A stretch of 42,735 nt of DNA from Salinicola corii (GTDB lineage Bacteria > Pseudomonadota > Gammaproteobacteria > Pseudomonadales > Halomonadaceae), in NCBI RefSeq assembly GCF_008298015.1, contig NZ_VTPX01000021.1:1-42735 (forward strand), read 5' to 3'. The notes under the pieces were generated by a model. The model did no database searches and was not told the DNA's origin. It saw nothing but the letters and a program-made list of their open reading frames with translations. Shown here one piece after another: positions 29,384-37,324 of this stretch. The number at the start of each line of letters is the position of its first letter. The first letter of the stretch is position 1. A program made the translations under genes and the position numbers.

Positions 29384-29725
29384 ATGTTCGTCAAGAAAGA
29401 GATCAGCACCATTACGGTCGACGTGACCATCGTCGACCCCGAAACCGGCGAGCCGAACAGCTGTCAGGCTCGCTGGAAGTTGCACCCGGTCGATGCTAGC
29501 GAGACGAAGATCGCCGAAATCAACGCCGGCAACATCAGTGACGAGCAGCTGGTCGAGGCCGACCTGATCGAGCTGCTGGGCATCACCGACGAAAAGGGCA
29601 AGTCGGTTTCCGACGATGCCGAGCTGCGCGAGTGGTTCCTGAAATGGCCGCACACGCGCGGGCCGTTGATCCGCAGCTGGTTCAACGCCCAGTCGGGGCG
29701 CGCGGCGGCCGCACAAAAAAACTAA
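29384..29725 (+). CDS. tail assembly chaperone G-like (zero frame)
   Basis: 113 residues. N-terminal beta region (ISTITVDVTIVDPETGEP), helical C-terminus (DAELREWFLKWPHTRGPLIR). It ends at AAAAAAC followed by TAA, the slippery site for a -1 shift. With the GT fusion it wraps the tape measure during assembly. Confidence 0.85.
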   Translation: MFVKKEISTITVDVTIVDPETGEPNSCQARWKLHPVDASETKIAEINAGNISDEQLVEADLIELLGITDEKGKSVSDDAELREWFLKWPHTRGPLIRSWFNAQSGRAAAAQKN

Positions 29726-30063
29726 GAGACCTGGGCCGGCATTGGGCCGGCGCCGGCTCAGGTGGCAAGAACGAGCTGGCCAGCGACGCCGAGATCCTCG
29801 GTGTTTCGTTGCCTGAGACATATTTTGAGCCGGAGACCTGCGACTGCTGGCCCGAACACTGGGACGCGCTGCAGGTGTTCCTCGCCTGCGGCACCCAGTG
29901 GCGGACCATCGCCGGCGCCAAATCGATCATCTATCAGGCGCTGGACTACACGGCGGTCTATGGCCACCCACGGTATGCTCGGCTCGACTACGACGAGCAG
30001 GAGCGGCGTCTAGCCCAGGTGCAGGAGATCGAGCGCGGGGCGTTGGAGGTGATCAACGACTGA
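29384..30063 (+). CDS. tail assembly chaperone GT-like, -1 frameshift product
   Basis: Zero frame to 29722, then the -1 frame: slippery A-AAA-AAC at 29716-29722, so AAC is followed by CTA AGA GAC. The product is about 226 residues; the added part contains ETCDCWPEHWDALQVFLACG and continues to ...LEVIND, a DUF1799-type T extension. A GGCCGGC-rich stem 29731-29757 downstream may stimulate slipping. The T part has no separate start. Confidence 0.85.
29716..29722 (+). other. programmed -1 ribosomal frameshift site
   Basis: A AAA AAC in the G reading frame, 1 codon before the TAA (29723-29725), followed at 9-35 nt by a GC-rich stem (GGCCGGC/GCCGGCC elements). This is the classical site for tail chaperone G/GT. 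Confidence 0.85.
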
Positions 30064-30136
30064 TTATTGCCAATTAATCTGGATCGTGGCCTATTGTTAC
30101 CTTAACGACACAAAGCGTCACGGGCAGGGGGGGCTG

Positions 30137-30886
30137 ATGGATTGGGATTATTTCCGAGCCGACGATGGCGGGTTCAAGCTGAAACGCTTGCCACCGCTAA
30201 AAGCACCGATCAAGGTCAAAGATGAAACTGATCTCTCGGACTGGCGTGGCGACTTTCGAGGCCTGAGCTTCGATAGAGGACTGCGAGAGTACCGGGATCT
30301 GTTCGGTGCCTTCATGTACGAGATCGATTATGAAGATGTTGCGGACGCCTTTAATCGTCTGTCGGCCAAGGATCTCGGCGAGCTGGGTGTCTTCGCCAAG
30401 CATTACGGCGTTGTTTGTGACTTCTATCTAGATGCCAGCAGTGGAGAAGATGAGTTTATAACTGATCTTGGCCGTCTCACCGAAGAGAAGCTGTTGAAAT
30501 CTGGCTTTGCCAGAAAGTGCTACCCCGAAAACGTGGAAGAGTGGGGCGATGCGCTGATGCAGTACAAGATGCCCGAGCTGAAGCAGATTGCCGCGTCAGC
30601 GGGTATCGAGACCAAGGGGGTGCTGAAGGGTGCTCTGTGTCAGACGTTGGCGAGTGCCGGACATGCTGGCAACAGCCATGTTCCCAAACCCGCTTATCCG
30701 GGGGTTAGGGCTGAAAAGCTGGTGATAGCCGCGCTGGACAACTGGCATCGAGAGTTCGTCGAGAGCTTGAGCCAAGCGCTTGACGAATATCCGCCGGAAT
30801 ACAAAGCGAGAGTTATGGAAGACGTCTGCTCTGATATGGACGACGAGGTGGTGCCGAGTTCGATAACCGGGCGCTATATCAGTTGA
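30137..30886 (+). CDS. accessory protein with SAP-like domain (moron)
   Basis: 249 residues from ATG 30137 (GGGGGG-rich RBS); GTG 30086 is a longer alternative. Acidic, with a SAP-like helix pair (MPELKQIAASAGIETKGVLKGAL). It is AT-richer than its neighbours and lies between the tail chaperones and the tape measure, an insertion point in many lambdoids. No family recognised. A possible promoter at 30066-30090 is weak. Likely a moron expressed on its own or late. Confidence 0.55.
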   Translation: MDWDYFRADDGGFKLKRLPPLKAPIKVKDETDLSDWRGDFRGLSFDRGLREYRDLFGAFMYEIDYEDVADAFNRLSAKDLGELGVFAKHYGVVCDFYLDASSGEDEFITDLGRLTEEKLLKSGFARKCYPENVEEWGDALMQYKMPELKQIAASAGIETKGVLKGALCQTLASAGHAGNSHVPKPAYPGVRAEKLVIAALDNWHREFVESLSQALDEYPPEYKARVMEDVCSDMDDEVVPSSITGRYIS

Positions 30887-30894
30887 GACGGCCG

Positions 30895-31308
30895 TTATCT
30901 TTTCGCCGCACTCTCTGCCTTGATCTCGGCGACGCGGGCTTTGACTCTGGCTCGTTTCTCCTCGGTTGTTTCCATGTTGCGCTCGAAGTTGTTGGGCGAC
31001 TCTGGTTTCTTGGGCTGCATGGCTCGGCTCTCTCTCTGCGCTTTATTGATCCTCGCCAGCGCAGCGTCGGTATCGTACGACGGTCGCGCGGCGTGATCTC
31101 GATCCCGCTTGTTGAAAAACAGCGCGAGCAAAGCTACTGCGACAACGGCAGTTGAACCAATGAAAACGGTCAGCCAGCCATAAGTGTCGACGATGTAGAT
31201 GAACACGCCGATGAAGGCGGCGATGGCGATGAACTTCATCACGCTGGGCAGTAGACCGGCCATGATAAGAAGTACCAGCAGTATCGCGAAAAGTAGAAAG
31301 ACCACCAT
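30895..31308 (-). CDS. membrane protein (moron, possible superinfection exclusion)
   Basis: 137 residues on the minus strand inside the late operon, GGGAG 7 nt before ATG. The first 65 are two to three hydrophobic segments (VFLLFAILLVLLIMAGLL, MKFIAIAAFIGVFIYIV, WLTVFIGSTAVVAVALLA), then a highly charged tail (EEKRARVKARVAEIKAES). Lone antisense membrane genes here are typical lysogenic-conversion genes; superinfection exclusion is inference. Confidence 0.65.
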   Translation of the reverse strand: MVVFLLFAILLVLLIMAGLLPSVMKFIAIAAFIGVFIYIVDTYGWLTVFIGSTAVVAVALLALFFNKRDRDHAARPSYDTDAALARINKAQRESRAMQPKKPESPNNFERNMETTEEKRARVKARVAEIKAESAAKR

Positions 31309-31337
31309 TTCACATCTCCCAATTTGCGTACGAAAAG

Positions 31338-31357
31338 CCGCCTTTGAGCGGTTTTTT
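31338..31357 (+). terminator. terminator before the tape measure gene
   Basis: CCGC (31338-31341) pairs with GCGG (31348-31351), then TTTTTT. The arm is short. It lies between the accessory genes and the tape measure. Confidence 0.55.
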
Positions 31358-31379
31358 GTGCCTATTTGTTGAGGCTTCC

Positions 31380-34300
31380 ATGGCCAAGAAATTCGAGACC
31401 GCGATCGTCATATCCGGCGATGGCCAGGGTGGCGTGCGCGCGATCAAGGCCAACCGCGAAGAGCTGGACAAATACTCGAAGAGCGTAGAAACCAGCGGTA
31501 CCCGTACACGCTCGTTCGCCCGCGATGTCGACTCCAGCTCGCGAGAGCTGGACATTCTCAAGGGCTCCGCGAAAACCGCCGGCGCTGCGATTATCGGTGC
31601 GTTCGCTGTAGGAAACCTGCGCGGCCAGGCGAAGATGATCGCCGATACCCAATCGTTAGCGCAAACGTTGGAAGTCAGTACCGGCACGTTGCAGGCGTGG
31701 CAGTATGCCGGCCAACAGGCTGGACTCGAGGCGGATAAAGTCGGCGATATCTTCAAGGATGTCTCCGACAAGATCGGCGACTTTGCCGCTACCGGTGGTG
31801 GTGAAGCAGCCGACCTTTTCAATAATCTGAACCTCAACGTCAAAGAGCTGCAGCGGCTCTCACCGGATCAGCAGATACTCAAGATTGCCGAGGCGGTCAA
31901 CCAGTTGGAAGATCCCAGCCAGCGGACATTTTATTTCGAGTCGCTGGCTGACGAGATGTCGCGCCTTGGACCGTTACTTGCTAACGGCGCTGCCGGGCTG
32001 CGTCAGCAGATGCAGGCGGCGCGGGAGCTGGGCGTGGCGATGGACGACGTCGACGTCCAGAACGCTGTCGCCGCTAATCGCGCCATGATCCAACTGGGCG
32101 GCTCCATCGAGGGTGTGACAAATCAGCTAATTTCGGATCTTGGCCCGGGGCTTGCCGATGCGGCTAGCAACATGGCTGCGTTTGTTCGTGACGCTGGCGG
32201 GGCGGATGAAATCCTTGATGACATCGCCCACGCTGCGACGTTGCTGGCGGCTCTCTATGCCGGCAAGTTCGCCAAGGGTATTGGCGAGGCAACGGTTAAA
32301 ACGTTGGCCAACATCAAGGCCAACGTTGCCCAGGCACAGGCAACCGCGAACGCCAATGCGGCGGAAGCGGGCCGCGTTGCTGCGCTTGCTCGATCTGCAG
32401 CCGCTGAAAAGACAGCTGAAGCCAATAGCGCCGCACTGGCTTCTCGTCGGGCGGCGTCGGCGCGGCAGGATGCCGCCTCTGAGGTTGAGCGCGTCAGAGC
32501 TTTGCAGGCCTCGCTTGCCGCAGAGAGAGCACTCGAGGCACAGCGTCTACAGTCGCAGATCAGCGCCAAAGGCCGACAGCAGTCACTCGCGCGCTTGGCG
32601 GAGCTTCGCCGTACCGAAGCGGCGATGGTCAATCAACTGACGGCCGCCAATACACGCCTGACCGAGGCCGAGCTGGCAGAGGCCTCCGCTGCCCGTGCAG
32701 CAACGGCGGCCAAGATCGCGCAGGGTCGAGCCAATACAGCGGCGACCACGGCAGTGACTCAGTACACCGCCGCGACCCGTGTTGCGACTGTGGCCAGCGG
32801 AGCAATGGCAACGGCTGGTCGTGCGGCGTCTGCGGCCCTCGGATTGCTCGGCGGTCCGGTCGGTGTGGCGTTCCTCGCCGCCGGAGCGCTCTATACCTTC
32901 CGCGAAGAGTTGGGATTCGTCGAAAGCAAATCGTCGGATGCCAAAAAAGAGATCAACCTGCTGACGGGTAATATCCGGGAGCTGACTCAGGCGCAACTCG
33001 AAAACGCCAAGGTTCCGATTCTCTCCAATCTGACCGAGGCGAAGTCTCAGGCAGCGGCGCTCTCCAAGGAGGTCGACCGACTCAAGGCTAAAACGCAGTC
33101 CGAGAACATCCAGTTCGCCGGCCGCCCCGGCGCGGGACGGGCGCAATTGAGCAAGGCTGAAGCCCAGTTGGCCAAGCTCAAGGATCAGATCGAGCAGGGT
33201 GAAAACGCGCTGGCGGATCTCAATAGTCAATCGACCGATTGGTCCGACGGGGTTGTGGTCGAAAACCGCAACCTCAAAGGTCTGATCACGACCTATGACA
33301 AACAGCACGCCGAGCTGGTGCAGCTACGTCAGGACCGAGAGGCCATTTCCGCTGCGATCAAGGAAGACCCCGAGCACGCCGAGCAGTATCGCCGCATGCT
33401 GGGCAATATCGACGACCAGATCAAAAAGCTGACGACGACGCAGAAGGCCAGCCGCACCGAAGCCCAAAAAGCCGCCGAGCAGCTCAAGAGCCGATACGAG
33501 TCGACGGCACAGAGCCTGGCCCAGCAGATCGATCTGATGGGCCAGACCACCAATGCGGCGCGGATCAACTACGAGACCGAGTCGGGCGCCCTTAAGGACC
33601 TCAAGCCGGAGCTGAAAGAACAGCTCAGGGACCGCGCCAAGGAGCTGGATCTACTCCAGCGGCGCCAGGATCTGCTCGACAACTACGTCAAGTCGTCGAG
33701 CCTTTCCGACCTGTTCGACGCGCGCGACCAGGCACAGCAGATCGGCGGCGCTGAGGGGCGGATTGCCACCCGCAATGTGGGGCAGGCGATTAGTGAGCAG
33801 GCGCGCCAGGGCGCCCCGCAGGTGCAAGGACTCGACGCGCAATACTCAGGGGCGTTCGGCGAGGCCAACCGCATCGAGAAAGAGCGCGCCGAGCTGCAGG
33901 CGTGGTACGCCGAACGCATCGCGATGTATGAGGATTTCAAATCTGCCGAGGCCGACAAGGCGGCAGAGTACGGCGCGGTGATCGAGGACCTCGAGCGGCA
34001 ACGGGCCACGCAGCTGCAGCAGATCGACGCGCAGACGCAGCAGGCGCGGTTGGCGGGCTACTCGGATCTGTTCGGCAATATCGCGGACGTCACCAAGACC
34101 TTCGCCGGCGAGCAGAGCGGGCTCTACAAGACGATGTTTGCCGCGTCGAAAGCGTTCGCGATCGCTAATTCCATCGTGAAGATCCAGAGCGCGATCGCGG
34201 ACGCCTCGGCGGCGGGGCCATTCCCGGCGAATCTGGCGGCCATGGCCACGGTCGCGGCGCAAACGGCGAGCATCGTTAGCACTATCTCGTCGACGGGGCT

Positions 34301-34622
34301 AACCGGTCAGGCCCACGAGGGCATCGATAACACTCGCGCGGGGACCTGGCTGCTCGAGGACAACGAGCGTGTCGTCGACAAGCGTACGAACGCCGATCTC
34401 AAGCAGTATCTGAACCGCGCCAACGCGGCCAACCAGAGCCACTACTACGGCGGTAAGGGTGGTGACGTGACGGTGAAGATGTCTGTCACTGTGCAGGCCC
34501 AGCCAGGCATGAGCGATGCGGATGCCCGGCGGCAGGGCAAGGCCATCGGCGATCAGGCAGAGGCGCAGATGCGTCAATTCATCATCAAGGAGAAGCGGCC
34601 GGGCGGGCTGCTCGCCAGTTAA
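31380..34622 (+). CDS. tail tape measure protein (gpH-like)
   Basis: 1080 residues from ATG 31380 (GAGG 5 nt upstream). N-terminal helical part (ETAIVISGDGQGGVRAIKAN), long Ala/Gln/Arg-rich coiled-coils (about 290-480), a hydrophobic stretch (LGLLGGPVGVAFLAAGALYTF) and a C-terminal FGNIADVTKTFAGEQSGLYK, AFAIANSIVKIQSAIADASA typical of lambda-family tape measures. Length sets the tail length (roughly 150 nm by the usual proportion, an inference). Confidence 0.9.
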   Translation: MAKKFETAIVISGDGQGGVRAIKANREELDKYSKSVETSGTRTRSFARDVDSSSRELDILKGSAKTAGAAIIGAFAVGNLRGQAKMIADTQSLAQTLEVSTGTLQAWQYAGQQAGLEADKVGDIFKDVSDKIGDFAATGGGEAADLFNNLNLNVKELQRLSPDQQILKIAEAVNQLEDPSQRTFYFESLADEMSRLGPLLANGAAGLRQQMQAARELGVAMDDVDVQNAVAANRAMIQLGGSIEGVTNQLISDLGPGLADAASNMAAFVRDAGGADEILDDIAHAATLLAALYAGKFAKGIGEATVKTLANIKANVAQAQATANANAAEAGRVAALARSAAAEKTAEANSAALASRRAASARQDAASEVERVRALQASLAAERALEAQRLQSQISAKGRQQSLARLAELRRTEAAMVNQLTAANTRLTEAELAEASAARAATAAKIAQGRANTAATTAVTQYTAATRVATVASGAMATAGRAASAALGLLGGPVGVAFLAAGALYTFREELGFVESKSSDAKKEINLLTGNIRELTQAQLENAKVPILSNLTEAKSQAAALSKEVDRLKAKTQSENIQFAGRPGAGRAQLSKAEAQLAKLKDQIEQGENALADLNSQSTDWSDGVVVENRNLKGLITTYDKQHAELVQLRQDREAISAAIKEDPEHAEQYRRMLGNIDDQIKKLTTTQKASRTEAQKAAEQLKSRYESTAQSLAQQIDLMGQTTNAARINYETESGALKDLKPELKEQLRDRAKELDLLQRRQDLLDNYVKSSSLSDLFDARDQAQQIGGAEGRIATRNVGQAISEQARQGAPQVQGLDAQYSGAFGEANRIEKERAELQAWYAERIAMYEDFKSAEADKAAEYGAVIEDLERQRATQLQQIDAQTQQARLAGYSDLFGNIADVTKTFAGEQSGLYKTMFAASKAFAIANSIVKIQSAIADASAAGPFPANLAAMATVAAQTASIVSTISSTGLTGQAHEGIDNTRAGTWLLEDNERVVDKRTNADLKQYLNRANAANQSHYYGGKGGDVTVKMSVTVQAQPGMSDADARRQGKAIGDQAEAQMRQFIIKEKRPGGLLAS

Positions 34623-34631
34623 GGGGAATCG

Positions 34632-34970
34632 ATGGACACGCTACCCGATGTGCCGATGGACTGGGAGCCGCAGATCACTCCCCAGGCCAACGTCGATACG
34701 GTGCAGTATGGCGATGGCTACGAGCAGCGCCGGCCCGCTGGTATCAACTACGTGAAGCACCAGGCGAGCGTGCAGTGGTCGTCGCTCACCCGTGACGAGT
34801 TCGACCAGGTCTATCCGTTCCTGAAAGATCGTCTCAGCCTGACCCCGTTTCTATGGACCGAGCCGAGCGAGACGACACCACGCCGGTGGATCTGTGACGC
34901 GGTGGCCAAGGCAGAGATCAACGCCCGATTTTGGCGTGTATCGGCGACGTTCCGTGAGGTGATGGCATGA
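34632..34970 (+). CDS. minor tail protein M-like
   Basis: 112 residues: DVPMDWEPQITPQANVDTVQ, YGDGYEQRRPAGINY, RRWICDAVAKAEINARFWRV follow the phage minor tail M pattern. Between tape measure and L-like genes, as in lambda. Overlaps the L-like gene by 4 bp. Confidence 0.9.
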   Translation: MDTLPDVPMDWEPQITPQANVDTVQYGDGYEQRRPAGINYVKHQASVQWSSLTRDEFDQVYPFLKDRLSLTPFLWTEPSETTPRRWICDAVAKAEINARFWRVSATFREVMA

Positions 34971-35686
34971 ACGAGATCATCGCCCGCGAATCGCAGTCGG
35001 TGAGTCAGGAGCCGGTGGTGACGCTGTTCGAGATCGATGCGAGGCAGTGGGAGGCGGGCATCCTGCGCTTCACCAATCAGACCGCGCTGGACGGTGGGCC
35101 GATCCGGTTCAACGGCTACACGTACACGCCGACGCCGATCACGGCCGACGGCTTCGAGTGGAACGGCAAGGGCACGCTGCCGCAGCCCTCGCTCAGCCTG
35201 TCGACGCTCGAGGTGTCGATGGTCTCGATGCTGCTGGCCACCAATGACCTGATTGGCGCGCCGGTGAAGCGTATCCGCACGTTTGCCAACCATCTCGACG
35301 ATGGTGTCGATCCGGACCCGGAGGCGACGTTCCCGATCGACGAATACCACGTCGAGCAGAAGCCCCAGGAGATCCCCGCGCGGGGAACGCTGGAGTTCAC
35401 GCTGTCGATCTCGCTCGATCAGCAGGGGCGCAAGATTCCGGCGCGGCAGTGCCTGCGCGACACCTGCACGCATACCTATCGCTACTGGAACGGCTCGCGC
35501 TTCGTGTACGAGGGCGTGACCTGCCCTTATACCGGCGCGGCGATGTACGACCAGCAGGGCGCGGCTGTCGACGATGAAACCCAGGACGTGTGCGGTAAGC
35601 GCCTCTCTGACTGCCGCGCTCGCTTCGGTGCCAACAATCCACTGCCGACCCGGGCGATGCCTGGGCTGGCCCGTTACAAACAGTGA
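34967..35686 (+). CDS. minor tail protein L-like
   Basis: 239 residues. N-terminal beta region (VVTLFEIDARQWEAGILRFT), C-terminal cysteines in CLRDTCTHTYR, TCPYTGAAM and VCGKRLSDCRARF. Lambda L binds an iron-sulfur cluster through such Cys. Gene order M, L, then K is conserved. Baseplate component. Confidence 0.9.
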   Translation: MNEIIARESQSVSQEPVVTLFEIDARQWEAGILRFTNQTALDGGPIRFNGYTYTPTPITADGFEWNGKGTLPQPSLSLSTLEVSMVSMLLATNDLIGAPVKRIRTFANHLDDGVDPDPEATFPIDEYHVEQKPQEIPARGTLEFTLSISLDQQGRKIPARQCLRDTCTHTYRYWNGSRFVYEGVTCPYTGAAMYDQQGAAVDDETQDVCGKRLSDCRARFGANNPLPTRAMPGLARYKQ

Positions 35687-35695
35687 GGTGATGCC

Positions 35696-36001
35696 ATGTC
35701 TCTCAAGAAAGCCTGTCCCTTTTGCGGTGAGGCTGTCCCCATCTTTGGTCCAGCTTTTGAGCGTCATAAGCGTGAGCGTGGACACCGAGACTGGTCGGAC
35801 ATTGTGAACGCCTCTCGGGTCGACACGATTGATCACGCGGCGATTGTCGACCCAGCCAGCAACGAGGTGCTGGGGTGTAGCGGCCCGATCGAGCGCGGCG
35901 AGGTTGATGCCTCCCGGATCGAGACGTTGAGAATCGATCCTCTAGTAGTAACCCACGTAACAGTAAAGTTAGGGCGGCTACATGTTTCCGAAACACGTTG
36001 A
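35696..36001 (+). CDS. small zinc-finger protein inserted between L and K
   Basis: 101 residues, GAGGTG upstream of ATG 35696, overlapping the K-like gene by 20 bp. N-terminal CPFCGEAVPIFGPAFERHKR, then HRDW, resembles a C2H2/zinc-ribbon motif. Not part of the lambda set. Function unknown. Confidence 0.6.
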   Translation: MSLKKACPFCGEAVPIFGPAFERHKRERGHRDWSDIVNASRVDTIDHAAIVDPASNEVLGCSGPIERGEVDASRIETLRIDPLVVTHVTVKLGRLHVSETR

Positions 36002-36710
36002 CCAGCTGCGCCGCGAGGCGATCGCCGCCTATCCCAATGAGGCGGTCTGGATCATCTATGCCGACGGCGAGTGCCGGCAGTACGCCAACGTGGCCAGCGA
36101 CCCGGCAACGGCGTTTCGGCTCGACAAGCGCACGCTGGCCCGGGCGACGGCGCGGGGAATTGCCGCGATCGTGCACAGTCATCCGGACGGCCCGGACTGC
36201 CCCAGTGAGGCGGACATGCGCGGGCAGCGCGATACCGGCGTGCCGTGGGCCATCGTCAGTACCAACGGGCAGGACGCGACGGCGCCGTTCTACTGGGGCG
36301 GCGAGACGCCACGCGCGGATCTCGAGAATCGCCCCTTTCGCCATGGCGTCACCGACTGCTACAGCCTGATCCGTGACTGGTATGCGCTCGAGCTGGGCGT
36401 CGATCTGCCGGAGTTCCCGCGCGACTGGGAGTGGTGGCAGCAGGGCGGCGACCTGTATCGGCTCGGGCTCGAGCAGGCCGGGTTCGTCCGCGTCGAGCAG
36501 AGCGAGGCCCAGCGCGGCGATATGTTCTTTTGCCAGCTGCGCTCGAAGGTGCCCAACCATGCCGGCGTCTATCTCGGCGACGGCCTGGCGTTTCACCACC
36601 TGACGGCGGCCAAGCCTTTCGATCCGACCCGGCGGCCCAAGCGTGAGCCGATCCACCGTTGGCGTGACTTTGTCACGGCCTTCTACCGACACCGCAGCCA
36701 GATGGAATAA
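35982..36710 (+). CDS. tail protein K-like: JAB/MPN plus NlpC/P60
   Basis: 242 residues. JAMM motif HSHPDGPDCPSEAD (metal ligands His, His, Asp) at about 66-79, then NlpC/P60 with TDCYSL (Cys), NHAGVYLG (His). The two-domain K of lambda tails acts as peptidoglycan endopeptidase / tail tip assembly. It carries palindrome copy 6 near its 3' end. Confidence 0.9.
   Translation: MFPKHVDQLRREAIAAYPNEAVWIIYADGECRQYANVASDPATAFRLDKRTLARATARGIAAIVHSHPDGPDCPSEADMRGQRDTGVPWAIVSTNGQDATAPFYWGGETPRADLENRPFRHGVTDCYSLIRDWYALELGVDLPEFPRDWEWWQQGGDLYRLGLEQAGFVRVEQSEAQRGDMFFCQLRSKVPNHAGVYLGDGLAFHHLTAAKPFDPTRRPKREPIHRWRDFVTAFYRHRSQME
36663..36677. repeat. dispersed palindrome, copy 6
   Basis: CGTGACTTTGTCACG inside the K-like gene, encoding R-D-F-V-T, as in copy 4. 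Confidence 0.55.
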
Positions 36711-36712
36711 CG

Positions 36713-37321
36713 ATGCGCGAGATTCACTTGCATGGCTCCTTGGGGGACCGCTTCGGCGGTCCCTTTTCGTTGGAGGTTCGCGACCCGGCCGAGGCGGTGC
36801 GAGCGCTCTCCTGCCAGCTCGACGGCTTCAAGGACGCAATCCTCGAGGGCCAATGGCAGGTGGTGCGCGGCAGCCTCGACGGCGGGCGGGAGGACAGCGA
36901 CGAGACGCTGACCATGGGCCTCGGCAACAAGCGCGAGCTACACATTCTGCCGGCCATCGGCGGCGCCAAGGGCGGCGGTGGTAAAGCCATCCTTGGCGTG
37001 GCCATGGTCGGCGCCGCCTTCGCCACCGGCGGCCTGTCGCTGGCGGGGACAGCCGCGTTTGGCATCTCGTCCAGCACGCTGGCCATCGCCGGCGGGGCGC
37101 TAGCGCTCTCCGGCGTCTCGACGATGTTGGCCACCACCGCGCAGACCGGCAGCTACGAGGACAGCGCCAATGTCGACGAGCGGCCCTCGTTCCTATTCGA
37201 CGGGCCGGTCAACAACAGCGCCCAGGGGCTGGCCGTGCCCGTCATCTACGGCGAGATCAATACCGGCTCCATCGTCGTGAGTGCCGGCATGAGCGTGGAA
37301 CAACTACCAGCGGATGAGTAA
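36713..37321 (+). CDS. tail assembly protein I-like
   Basis: 202 residues. REIHLHGSLGDRFGGPFSL then ALSCQLDGFKDAIL is the conserved I start; a Gly/Ala-rich hydrophobic middle (GGKAILGVAMVGAAFATGG) and NNSAQGLAVPVIYGEINTGS end are standard. Gene follows K and precedes J as in lambda. Confidence 0.9.
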   Translation: MREIHLHGSLGDRFGGPFSLEVRDPAEAVRALSCQLDGFKDAILEGQWQVVRGSLDGGREDSDETLTMGLGNKRELHILPAIGGAKGGGGKAILGVAMVGAAFATGGLSLAGTAAFGISSSTLAIAGGALALSGVSTMLATTAQTGSYEDSANVDERPSFLFDGPVNNSAQGLAVPVIYGEINTGSIVVSAGMSVEQLPADE

Positions 37322-37324
37322 TTC

